40,221 nt of DNA from the NCBI GenBank assembly GCA_023268675.1, contig JALQTV010000004.1:1-40221 (forward strand), read 5' to 3'. The position numbers and the translations under genes were made by a program. Shown here in pieces: positions 25,701 through 31,958 of the stretch. This DNA comes from Saprospiraceae bacterium (GTDB taxonomy: Bacteria; Bacteroidota; Bacteroidia; Chitinophagales; Saprospiraceae). The notes under the pieces are model-generated. The model was not told the DNA's origin, did no database searches, and was given only the letters and a program-made list of their open reading frames with translations. The first letter of the stretch is position 1. Every line of letters begins with the position of its first letter.

Positions 25701-25901
25701 GACGATCAGTTTGCCTACCTGTATTCTGTAGTCAATTCTCAGGATGACAGGCCCAACCAGGGAGCTTACGAGCGCCTTGCAGACCTGAAAAAAGAGCTGA
25801 AAGTACTGGAAGAAGCCTATCGCCAAATAATCGATGCAGAAGTCATTCCGTTCAGGGACTTCCTCGACAGGTCAGGACTAAGTCTGATCGACATTCCATA
25901 A
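22773..25901 (+). CDS. Secreted BNR/sortilin-like beta-propeller protein
   Basis: A 1042-residue exported protein with a signal peptide ending near DPAIAQ (residue 32). About 11 Asp-box (BNR) motifs of the S/T-x-D-x-G-x-x-W type are spread from about residue 75 to 700 (for example KTTDGGLNW, KSTDAGDTW, RTTDGGKNW, KSTDGGDTW, QSTDGGQSW, RSPDGGRTW), as in sialidases and VPS10/sortilin propellers. This count suggests two propellers or one large one. The segment ~770-870 looks like a beta sandwich and ~890-1042 is helical and charged. No T9SS sorting domain is seen. These proteins are often annotated as glycosyl hydrolases, but sialidase catalytic residues were not identified, so binding or peptide capture is equally possible. 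It is first of three genes, 17 nt before the next. Confidence 0.9.
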   Translation: MKKINLSSFLYCRPALLLLIGLFLWTDPAIAQIGTSDLQGLSYRSIGPSRGGRATAVAGVPQELFTFYMGSTGGGVWKTTDGGLNWNNISDGFFKVGSIGAIEVAPSDPNVVYVGTGSADPRGNVSPGKGIYKSTDAGDTWTFVGLENAGQIGKLSIHPDNPDIVYAAVLGNVFGASPERGVYRTTDGGKNWEKIHYVSERTGCIDLAMDPNNPRILYATMWTAERKPWTFIDGSEEGGVWKSTDGGDTWEKLGGGLPGGLLGRIGVAVSPVNSKRVWVLLEAKEEKDGGLYQSTDGGQSWERINRDHQLRQRAWYYTRIFAHPTEENTVFAVNVSFLKSIDSGKSFQRIRVPHGDNHNLWINPQHPNVMIESNDGGACVTFNGGQSWTTQNNQPTSEFYRVTVDNQFPYRVYGAQQDNTTLSVPSRWEETLDPVQNWYEVGGGESGHIAVDPRNPDIIYAGTYIGQITRKDRQKGHTRDVVAYPQMHDGTAPRDIKYRFQWNAPIRLSPHNPDVLYHCSQYVHRSPDGGRTWEIISPDLTTDNDAYHNIPGEPIQHDHTGVELYTTIFAFEESPQTPGELWAGSDDGLLHISRDNGQNWQNITPPDMPKEGTINMIELSAHAAGRALIAVYKYREDDYRPYIFLTNDYGKNWKLLTNGKNGIPEDHFVRVVREDPFKKGLLYAGTEFGMFFSPDEGGNWHPFQLNLPVTPITDMVIKNKDLVVATQGRAFWILDDLSPLHQIDLKANKLSTSLLKPEDAFRTQLSNFRGNNGPDPAPNGAVIYFTLDDANKKVTLKIADANGNIRRSFSTQPDKSKNESRLRTQQGLNRFVWDLKYEGLKPQPGSFFSLANTGGIMAPSGTHKVILEVGDESFQQALELKKDPRWTVTDEDLMAQYELGMDIKTTFNGCHEMIGQLRTIRSQVQDAARRSKEAGLESNIQDKAKTITSLLSELEAKLIQTRNESGQDPINYPSMIDDQFAYLYSVVNSQDDRPNQGAYERLADLKKELKVLEEAYRQIIDAEVIPFRDFLDRSGLSLIDIP

Positions 25902-25918
25902 CAAGTAAAAAAACAGCC

Positions 25919-27412
25919 ATGCTGCGATATTTCCCATTATTGCTTCTGGTACTGACCTTTTCCTGCCAAGCTGAAAAGGTCAGCTCTACCCTGATTGAAA
26001 ACGTCCGAATTGCAGATGGCTCCGGAAACCCAGTTTTTGAAGGGGCCGTTCGTATTGACAAAGGCCAAATCAAAGAGGTTGGCACCTTGCAAGCCCTGCC
26101 GGGCGAAAACCGAATCAACGGAGCAGGCAAGATACTCGCTCCCGGTTTTATCGACACCCATAGCCATCACAGCGATGCCCTCTTTGAGCAACCGGAAGCA
26201 GCCAAATTGCTCAGTCAGGGAGTCACCACAATTATTGTCGGTCTGGATGGATTTTCGCGCTATCCGCTAAAAAATTGGCTTCAACGCATAGATACACTCC
26301 CCATTGCTGTAAATATGGGTTCTTTCGCCGGACACAACACCCTCCGGGAAATGGCCATGGCTGATTTTAAAAGGCCGGCAAATCCGAAAGAACTAGCATT
26401 TATGGACAGCCTCCTGCGGCAGGAACTTGCCGCAGGAGCGCTGGGGATGTCCAGCGGACTGGAATACGATCCGGGGATTTATGCAGATGCTTCAGAACTG
26501 CAGTTCCTCGGAAAAACGCTGAAACAATACGACAGTCGCTATTCCAGTCATTTGCGCAGTGAAGACAGATACCTGTGGGAAGCCGTCCGGGAAATTATCG
26601 AATTGGGCAAAACTACCGGTATACCCGTCAACATCTCGCACATAAAATTAGCCATGGTTGACCTCTGGGGACAGGCAGACAAACTGCTTGCCCTCCTCAA
26701 TAGTGCCAGAGCAGCAGGAATAGCTGTCACGGCAGACCTCTATCCTTACGAATACTGGCAATCCACCATGACCGTTTTATTTCCCGATCGCAACTTCGAC
26801 GACGACCAAGCCTACGAATTTGCCCTGACAGCACTTACCCGGCCCGAGTTTATGATCATTGCCGATTATGAAGCAGATACTTCGCTGGTAGGCCTCACCC
26901 TCGCTGATATAGCTGCTGCAAGGGAAGAGCCAGCCGAAAAGACCTATAAATACCTCATCAAAACAGCCCTCGAAGCACAAGCAGACGAGTCCATTATCTG
27001 CAAAAGTATGACAGAGGACGACATTGCCATTTTGCTGAAATGGCCATATACCAACATCTGTACCGATGGCGCTTTCCATAGCCTGCATCCCAGAGGTACA
27101 GGAAGTTTCCCACGGATCCTGAGCAAGTACGTCAGACAACGGAAAGATCTCAGCCTCGAGCAAGCCATACAAAAAATGAGTGCCCAGGCAGCTGCCAACG
27201 TGGGAATCAAAGATAGAGGCCAAATTGCACCTGATTTTTGGGCAGATTTAGTACTTTTCGATGCAGAACGCATTACCGACCACGCCAATTTTGATGCCCC
27301 TGATGCCCTCTCCAGCGGAGTAGCCAAAGTATGGGTCAACGGCGATCTCGTTTGGGATGGTAAGCCAACAAATGTATTTTCCGGACAAGCCATAACTAAA
27401 AATCATGAATGA
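25919..27412 (+). CDS. N-acyl-D-amino-acid deacylase family lipoprotein, copy 3
   Basis: A 497-residue D-aminoacylase-type amidohydrolase with lipobox TFSC (Cys16). His81 and His83 (HSH), His211 (YSSHLRSED), a later SHIK histidine and the CTDG aspartate near residue 383 provide a full metal-ligand set; Asp110 (VGLDG) stands where the Alcaligenes enzyme has its metal-binding Cys. It is the shortest of the three family members here and the most diverged. It lies 17 nt after the beta-propeller gene and its last 8 nt overlap the following PLP-enzyme gene, so the three are one operon. An 11-bp inverted repeat lies in its coding sequence at 26411-26438. Known family; the substrate is not readable. 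Confidence 0.88.
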   Translation: MLRYFPLLLLVLTFSCQAEKVSSTLIENVRIADGSGNPVFEGAVRIDKGQIKEVGTLQALPGENRINGAGKILAPGFIDTHSHHSDALFEQPEAAKLLSQGVTTIIVGLDGFSRYPLKNWLQRIDTLPIAVNMGSFAGHNTLREMAMADFKRPANPKELAFMDSLLRQELAAGALGMSSGLEYDPGIYADASELQFLGKTLKQYDSRYSSHLRSEDRYLWEAVREIIELGKTTGIPVNISHIKLAMVDLWGQADKLLALLNSARAAGIAVTADLYPYEYWQSTMTVLFPDRNFDDDQAYEFALTALTRPEFMIIADYEADTSLVGLTLADIAAAREEPAEKTYKYLIKTALEAQADESIICKSMTEDDIAILLKWPYTNICTDGAFHSLHPRGTGSFPRILSKYVRQRKDLSLEQAIQKMSAQAAANVGIKDRGQIAPDFWADLVLFDAERITDHANFDAPDALSSGVAKVWVNGDLVWDGKPTNVFSGQAITKNHE

Positions 27413-28616
27413 ATTTATCAGAAATCAGTTTCCCTCGCTAAAGCGAAAAATACAAGACAAGCCCATCATATTTTTGGATGGACCCGCCGGAACACAAGTA
27501 CCAGAAAGTGTCATCCGGTCCATATCACATTATTACGAAAATTCCAATTCCAATCTCCACGGTCCCTTTCTGTATAGCCAGGAAAGTGACCAGGTGATGG
27601 ATGATGCCCGACAAGCAATGGCCGATATGCTGGGAGCAGCAGGTCCTGAGAATATCTCCTTCGGACAAAACATGACCACCCTCAATTTCGCGCTCAGCAG
27701 AGCCATAGGAAAATACCTGCAACCCGGGGATGAAATTCTGATTACCCAACTCGACCACGAAGCCAATCGGGGACCCTGGCTCAGTTTGCGCGAAATGGGA
27801 ATAGAAGTGAGAGAAATTGCCTTGAAATCTGATGGAACCCTGGACTACGAAGATTTCGAATACAAAATAAATGAACGCACCCGACTGGTTGCCGTTGGTT
27901 GTTCGTCCAACCTACTTGGAACCGTCAACAACATCGACTTAATCCGCCAGGTAAGCCATCAGTACGGTGCCTGGCTGCTGGTGGATGCCGTACATTATGC
28001 CCCCCACTTCCCCATAGATGTACAAGCCATGGACTGCGACTTCCTGCTTTGTTCCGCCTATAAGTTTTATGGACCTCACGTAGGAGTGCTGTACGCCAAA
28101 ACGGGACTACTGGACCGCTTACCAACAGATCGCCTTCGCACAGCAGCCCAATATGCTCCTTATTCCATAGAAACCGGCACCCTCAACCATGCTGCCATTG
28201 CAGGAGTACATGCTGCCGTGGAATTCCTGGCTGCACTGGGCAAAGGGGAAAATCGACGCCAAAAAATACTGGATATCATGCAAATAGTGCAATACCACGA
28301 GTTTACCCTGGCGAAAAAACTGGCAGAAGGCATCAACAGCCTACCAGGTTACCGGGTACTGGGTCCGGGTTTCGAAACTACCCACCGCGCACCAACGCTG
28401 GGCATCGTTCTGGAGGGACAACAGGCAGAGGAAGTCGGCAAAGCACTGGCCCAACACAACGTCTTCTCCTGGACAGGTCACTTTTATGCCCTTCGGGCGA
28501 CAGAGGTACTGGGTTTGCTGCCCATCGGCGGTGTCACGCGCCTGGGTATTTCCATCTATACCCAAAGCGAAGAGATAGACCAAACCCTTAACATTCTGGA
28601 AAAAATCAGCAAATAA
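27405..28616 (+). CDS. Class V PLP-dependent aminotransferase-like enzyme (cysteine-desulfurase-like, no catalytic Cys)
   Basis: A 403-residue fold-type I PLP enzyme of the class V (NifS/Csd/isopenicillin epimerase-like) group, cytosolic. PLP-site residues: His118 (LDHEAN) stacking on the ring, Asp194 and His197 (VDAVHYAPH), and the Schiff-base Lys220 in SAYKFYGPH. It resembles the cysteine-desulfurase-like subgroup. In the C-terminal region where desulfurases carry the persulfide Cys, the sequence runs EEVGKALAQHNVFSWTGHFY with no Cys, so desulfuration is unlikely. A lyase, racemase or epimerase role on an amino acid is possible and would suit its position after a deacylase-family gene (8-nt overlap), but that is inference. 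The 3' end is 19 nt from the convergent DUF202 gene. Confidence 0.88.
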   Translation: MNEFIRNQFPSLKRKIQDKPIIFLDGPAGTQVPESVIRSISHYYENSNSNLHGPFLYSQESDQVMDDARQAMADMLGAAGPENISFGQNMTTLNFALSRAIGKYLQPGDEILITQLDHEANRGPWLSLREMGIEVREIALKSDGTLDYEDFEYKINERTRLVAVGCSSNLLGTVNNIDLIRQVSHQYGAWLLVDAVHYAPHFPIDVQAMDCDFLLCSAYKFYGPHVGVLYAKTGLLDRLPTDRLRTAAQYAPYSIETGTLNHAAIAGVHAAVEFLAALGKGENRRQKILDIMQIVQYHEFTLAKKLAEGINSLPGYRVLGPGFETTHRAPTLGIVLEGQQAEEVGKALAQHNVFSWTGHFYALRATEVLGLLPIGGVTRLGISIYTQSEEIDQTLNILEKISK

Positions 28617-28634
28617 GTCCTCCGTCCGGCAATC

Positions 28635-29000
28635 TTATTCAAATATCAGAAAGCCGATTAGCATACCGATCAATACGCTGAGGAAACCGCTGACATAAAC
28701 CGACGCAAGAGACCGATAGCGGGGTGGCAGTTCGATAGGATCCAAACTCTTGAAAAACCACCTGAATTGAATTGTCGGCAACAGGATGCTCAACCAGCCT
28801 AAAACCACAAAGGCCATGCCAAGGTAAAACGAAGCATGGCTTTTGACCATAGTGAAATCCTCCTGCTTGAACGAGGATAAAAAAAGTTGGTAACGGGAAA
28901 TAGCCAAACCCATGGCCGTAAGGGCAAGTCCTGTGCGCAACCAGGAAAACAGCGTGCGCTCTGCAGCAAAAAAGACTCTGGGATCCTCCAAATAAGACAT
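28635..29000 (-). CDS. DUF202 (YidH-like) small membrane protein
   Basis: A 121-residue inner-membrane protein of the DUF202 family. The signature FFAAERTLFSWLRTGLALTAMGLAI covers the first transmembrane helix region (split here: FFAAERTLFSWLRTG, then LALTAMGLAI). Two further helices follow (FYLGMAFVVLGWLSILL and SVYVSGFLSVLIGMLIGF). The frame extends upstream to 29153, but the added 51 residues are not family-like and overlap the divergent yifB start at 29132, so MSYLEDPRVF at 29000 is chosen. A TANNTTTG box (29021-29028, minus strand) lies just upstream, without a clear -33 box. Function unknown. Confidence 0.85.
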   Translation of the reverse strand: MSYLEDPRVFFAAERTLFSWLRTGLALTAMGLAISRYQLFLSSFKQEDFTMVKSHASFYLGMAFVVLGWLSILLPTIQFRWFFKSLDPIELPPRYRSLASVYVSGFLSVLIGMLIGFLIFE

Positions 29001-29131
29001 AAAACACGATTGTTGTAATCCAAAAATATGACAATTTAAGGCAAGTGTCCGGGAATGTCCACTAATGGCACAGCTTGCCCTTTCATTATTGCCAAACAAT
29101 TGAGATATTGTCGTAACTGAATGTAAAAAAT

Positions 29132-30688
29132 ATGCTTTACAAGGCTTATGCAAGTGCTGTGCAGGGAATTGATGCGCAAACCATCACCATCGAAGTCAAT
29201 GCCGGCGGCAACGTAACCGTCGGGAAACAATTTTATTTTTTAGTTGGACTACCCGACAACGCTGTGAAGGAAGGCGCACAACGCATGGAGGCCGCGTTCA
29301 AAAATTCCGGTTTCCAGATGAAGCGCCTCAAAACCGTCATCAATCTTGCTCCTGCACACCTCCGCAAGGAAGGTTCAGCCTATGACTTGCCTATATCCAT
29401 TGCCTACCTGGCTGCTACGGAACAAATCATTACCAAAGATCTCGACCGCTACATACTGATGGGAGAACTTTCCCTGGATGGAGGGCTCAGACCAGTCAGA
29501 GGAGTACTTCCGATTGCCATACAAGCGCGAAAAGAAAAATTCAAGGGCATCATTCTTCCTCGTGAAAATGCCAAGGAGGCAGCCATTGTCAAGGATTTGG
29601 ACGTCTTCGCTGCTGACAACCTAAAGCAGGTAGCCGGTTTCTTTGAAGGAAAAACCCAGTTGGATCAGGTTTTTTTCGATACACGGGAACAATTTTTCTA
29701 CGATCAATCCAATCCCGACATTGATTTCTCGGATGTAAAAGGCCAACGCAACATCAAACGCGCATTGGAAATCGGAGCAGCAGGCGGACACAATATCCTG
29801 CTTATTGGCCCTCCCGGTTCGGGAAAAACCATGCTCGCCAGACGACTGCCTACTATCCTGCCACCTCTGGCACTACAAGAAGCACTGGAAACAACCAAAA
29901 TACACTCAGTTTCGGGCTTGCTTGCTCCCGGCAAAGGTCTGGTAGCCCACCGCCCCTTCCGTGCACCCCACCATACCATCAGCGATGTCGCATTGGTCGG
30001 TGGAGGTTCCAACCCTCTCCCTGGTGAAATATCGCTGGCACACAACGGCGTTTTGTTTCTCGACGAGCTTCCCGAATTCAAACGTGCCGTACTGGAAGTC
30101 CTGCGACAACCTATGGAAGAAAAAAAAGTGACCATATCCCGAGCCCGCCTGTCTGTAGACTTTCCTGCATCCTTTATGTTGGTAGCCTCAATGAACCCTT
30201 GCCCCTGCGGCTATTACAACCACCCTACACGGGAATGTGTCTGTGCTCCGGGGGTAGTGCAAAAATACCTCAATAAAATCTCAGGCCCCCTACTCGATCG
30301 CATAGACCTACACGTGGAAGTTACACCTGTTGACTACGACGAAATTACAGCCACCGGATTCCCCCAGGAAAGTAGTCGCGATATCCTGGGCCGGGTGCAA
30401 GAAGCCAGAAAAATTCAAGCTGAACGTTTTCAAAACCACCCGGGAATTTATAGCAACGCACACATGAGCAATAAATCTGTTCACGAGCATTGTGCCATAC
30501 AACCCGCCGGAAAACTACTGATCAAAAAAGCCATGGAAAAACTTCGTCTCTCTGCCAGGGCTTACGATCGCATCCTGAAAGTATCACGAACCATAGCAGA
30601 CCTGGCAGGAAGCGAACAAATAGAAATCGAACACCTGGCAGAAGCCATACACTTCAGAAGCCTGGACCGCGAAAACTGGGCCGGCTGA
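29132..30688 (+). CDS. YifB/ComM family Mg-chelatase-like AAA+ ATPase
   Basis: A 518-residue member of the YifB family. Relatives such as ComM drive branch migration during natural transformation. The N-terminal ~180 residues have the Lon-protease-like (ChlI) fold. The AAA+ core has Walker A GPPGSGKT (226-233) and a Walker B of the form FLDELPEF. The cysteine cluster MNPCPCG...ECVCAPG follows, and the C-terminal helical Mg-chelatase domain ends near the stop. Length is typical (~510). The gene stands alone: it is divergent from the DUF202 gene, and the next plus-strand gene has its own promoter. Whether the host is transformable is not shown here. Confidence 0.94.
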   Translation: MLYKAYASAVQGIDAQTITIEVNAGGNVTVGKQFYFLVGLPDNAVKEGAQRMEAAFKNSGFQMKRLKTVINLAPAHLRKEGSAYDLPISIAYLAATEQIITKDLDRYILMGELSLDGGLRPVRGVLPIAIQARKEKFKGIILPRENAKEAAIVKDLDVFAADNLKQVAGFFEGKTQLDQVFFDTREQFFYDQSNPDIDFSDVKGQRNIKRALEIGAAGGHNILLIGPPGSGKTMLARRLPTILPPLALQEALETTKIHSVSGLLAPGKGLVAHRPFRAPHHTISDVALVGGGSNPLPGEISLAHNGVLFLDELPEFKRAVLEVLRQPMEEKKVTISRARLSVDFPASFMLVASMNPCPCGYYNHPTRECVCAPGVVQKYLNKISGPLLDRIDLHVEVTPVDYDEITATGFPQESSRDILGRVQEARKIQAERFQNHPGIYSNAHMSNKSVHEHCAIQPAGKLLIKKAMEKLRLSARAYDRILKVSRTIADLAGSEQIEIEHLAEAIHFRSLDRENWAG

Positions 30689-30797
30689 GTGCTACAAATC
30701 CTCAATTCCACATGCCTGCCTGAAAACTTAACTATTTTTGGGTGTTTTCTGCAAGCGCAGCTGACGCTAAAAGATCCGTTTTAGTCCGAAGGATAAT

Positions 30798-30828
30798 TTT
30801 GAGATAGCTTTCAGGTTGCTTAGCTTTG
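30798..30828 (+). promoter_or_regulatory. Consensus Bacteroidota promoter of the exonuclease III gene
   Basis: TTTG (30798-30801), a 19-nt spacer and TAGCTTTG (30821-30828) match the TTTG / TANNTTTG consensus at every defined base. The predicted start near 30835 lies about 48 nt before the ATG at 30883. This separates the gene from yifB upstream. Confidence 0.7.
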
Positions 30829-30882
30829 CACAGGTATATTCTTAACCCCTAAAGCAGCAACCAACACGTGGCAAGCGATCCA

Positions 30883-31647
30883 ATGACCATCATATCCTAC
30901 AATGTAAACGGCATAAGGGCCGCCATCAACAAAGGCCTGATCGAATGGATGAAAGAGACAACTCCAGACATCCTTTGCATACAGGAAACCAAAGCACAGC
31001 CCGACCAAATTGATATGGCCCCCTTCGAAGCATTGGGTTTCAAATCTTACTGGCATTCCGCTGAAAAAAAAGGCTACAGCGGCGTAGCTACCTTTTCCAG
31101 GCGTGAACCAGACAAGGTAGTAGTAGGTTGTGGCATAGACAAATACGACCAGGAAGGCAGGATCATACGGACTGACTTCGGTGACTGGTCTCTGCTCAAC
31201 TGTTACTTTCCCTCCGGTACTACCGGCGAGCCGCGGCAATCCTTCAAAATGGAATTTCTCGATGATTTCTACAAATGGATTGAAGCACTCCGAAAAGAAC
31301 GCCCCCAGTTAATCATCGTGGGAGATTACAACATAGCGCATACCGAACAGGATATCCACGACCCCAAAGGCAACAAAAAAAGCTCCGGATTCCTACCCGA
31401 AGAAAGAGAATGGCTCAGTAAATGGTACGACAATGGCTTTACGGATGCCTTCAGATACCTGCACCCCGACAAAACAGAATACAGCTGGTGGTCCTACCGT
31501 GCCGGTGCCCGTTCCAAAAATAAAGGCTGGCGCATAGACTATCAATCCGTCAGCGACAACCTCAAATCAAACATTCAACAAGCATACCACCTCAATGACG
31601 TAGTCCACTCCGACCACTGTCCGGTGTTTATGGAAATCAATTTGTAA
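30883..31647 (+). CDS. xth: Exodeoxyribonuclease III
   Basis: A 254-residue exonuclease III/AP endonuclease of the EEP superfamily, a base-excision repair enzyme that cuts at abasic sites and removes 3' blocks. Motifs in order: SYNVNGIRA (Asn), QETKAQPDQ (metal Glu), GYSGVATFSR, GDYNIAH (Asp and Asn), SFLPEER-like GFLPEEREW, a WSYR...GWRIDY segment and the terminal HSDHCPV (Asp-His pair). All catalytic residues are present. An in-frame GTG at 30868 would add five residues (MASDP), but the ATG at 30883 places TIISYNVNG at the usual distance from the N-terminus and is preferred. The promoter at 30798-30828 fits either. A 55-codon gene follows after 23 nt. Confidence 0.94.
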   Translation: MTIISYNVNGIRAAINKGLIEWMKETTPDILCIQETKAQPDQIDMAPFEALGFKSYWHSAEKKGYSGVATFSRREPDKVVVGCGIDKYDQEGRIIRTDFGDWSLLNCYFPSGTTGEPRQSFKMEFLDDFYKWIEALRKERPQLIIVGDYNIAHTEQDIHDPKGNKKSSGFLPEEREWLSKWYDNGFTDAFRYLHPDKTEYSWWSYRAGARSKNKGWRIDYQSVSDNLKSNIQQAYHLNDVVHSDHCPVFMEINL

Positions 31648-31670
31648 ACTTCAATCAAATTTTTCCTCTT

Positions 31671-31838
31671 ATGGGCTTTCAAAGTCGAAAACGCGGATTC
31701 AGAAGTCGCCGGGAAAAGCTGGACACCTCCCTTCGAAACATCCGAATGGCAATCATCTTCGGTACCATCGCACTGGCCGTCCTCATCTACAAAAACAGAT
31801 GGGATTTGTGGAACTGGCTGAAAACGTATTTTTATTAA
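31671..31838 (+). CDS. 55-residue basic single-pass membrane protein
   Basis: A short open frame (ATG 31671, TAA 31836-31838) encoding 55 residues. The first 25 are very basic (MGFQSRKRGFRSRREK) and soluble; residues 26-40 (MAIIFGTIALAVLIY) form one likely membrane helix; the tail is aromatic (WDLWNWLKTYFY). The positive-inside rule predicts the N-terminus in the cytoplasm. It starts 23 nt after the exonuclease III gene, so cotranscription is likely. I do not recognise a named family; small basic membrane proteins of this style are common in Bacteroidota. The basic-helix-aromatic layout favours a real gene over a chance frame. Confidence 0.6.
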   Translation: MGFQSRKRGFRSRREKLDTSLRNIRMAIIFGTIALAVLIYKNRWDLWNWLKTYFY

Positions 31839-31889
31839 AACTGATTCACCACAGGAATAGCAAAACCATCTCTTCCTACCTGTCTCAAC

Positions 31890-31933
31890 AAAAAACACGA
31901 GGGGCGGTAACCAGTTCCTGTTTACCGCCCCTC
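31890..31933 (-). terminator. Intrinsic terminator of the uppS-bamA unit
   Basis: A perfect 12-bp stem (31899-31910 with 31922-31933, GAGGGGCGGTAA type) has an 11-nt loop. On the minus strand it is followed by GTGTTTTTTG (T-run at 31895-31890), a strong intrinsic terminator 26 nt after the bamA stop. On the plus strand it lacks a T-run but could still slow transcription from the exonuclease III side. Confidence 0.88.
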
Positions 31934-31958
31934 ACATCAGCCTGTATGCTATCCGTAT

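Noticed and set aside
29001-29153. Upstream extension of the DUF202 gene to 29153
   Set aside because: The added residues are not family-like, overlap the start of the divergent yifB gene and cross a -7 type box at 29021-29028.
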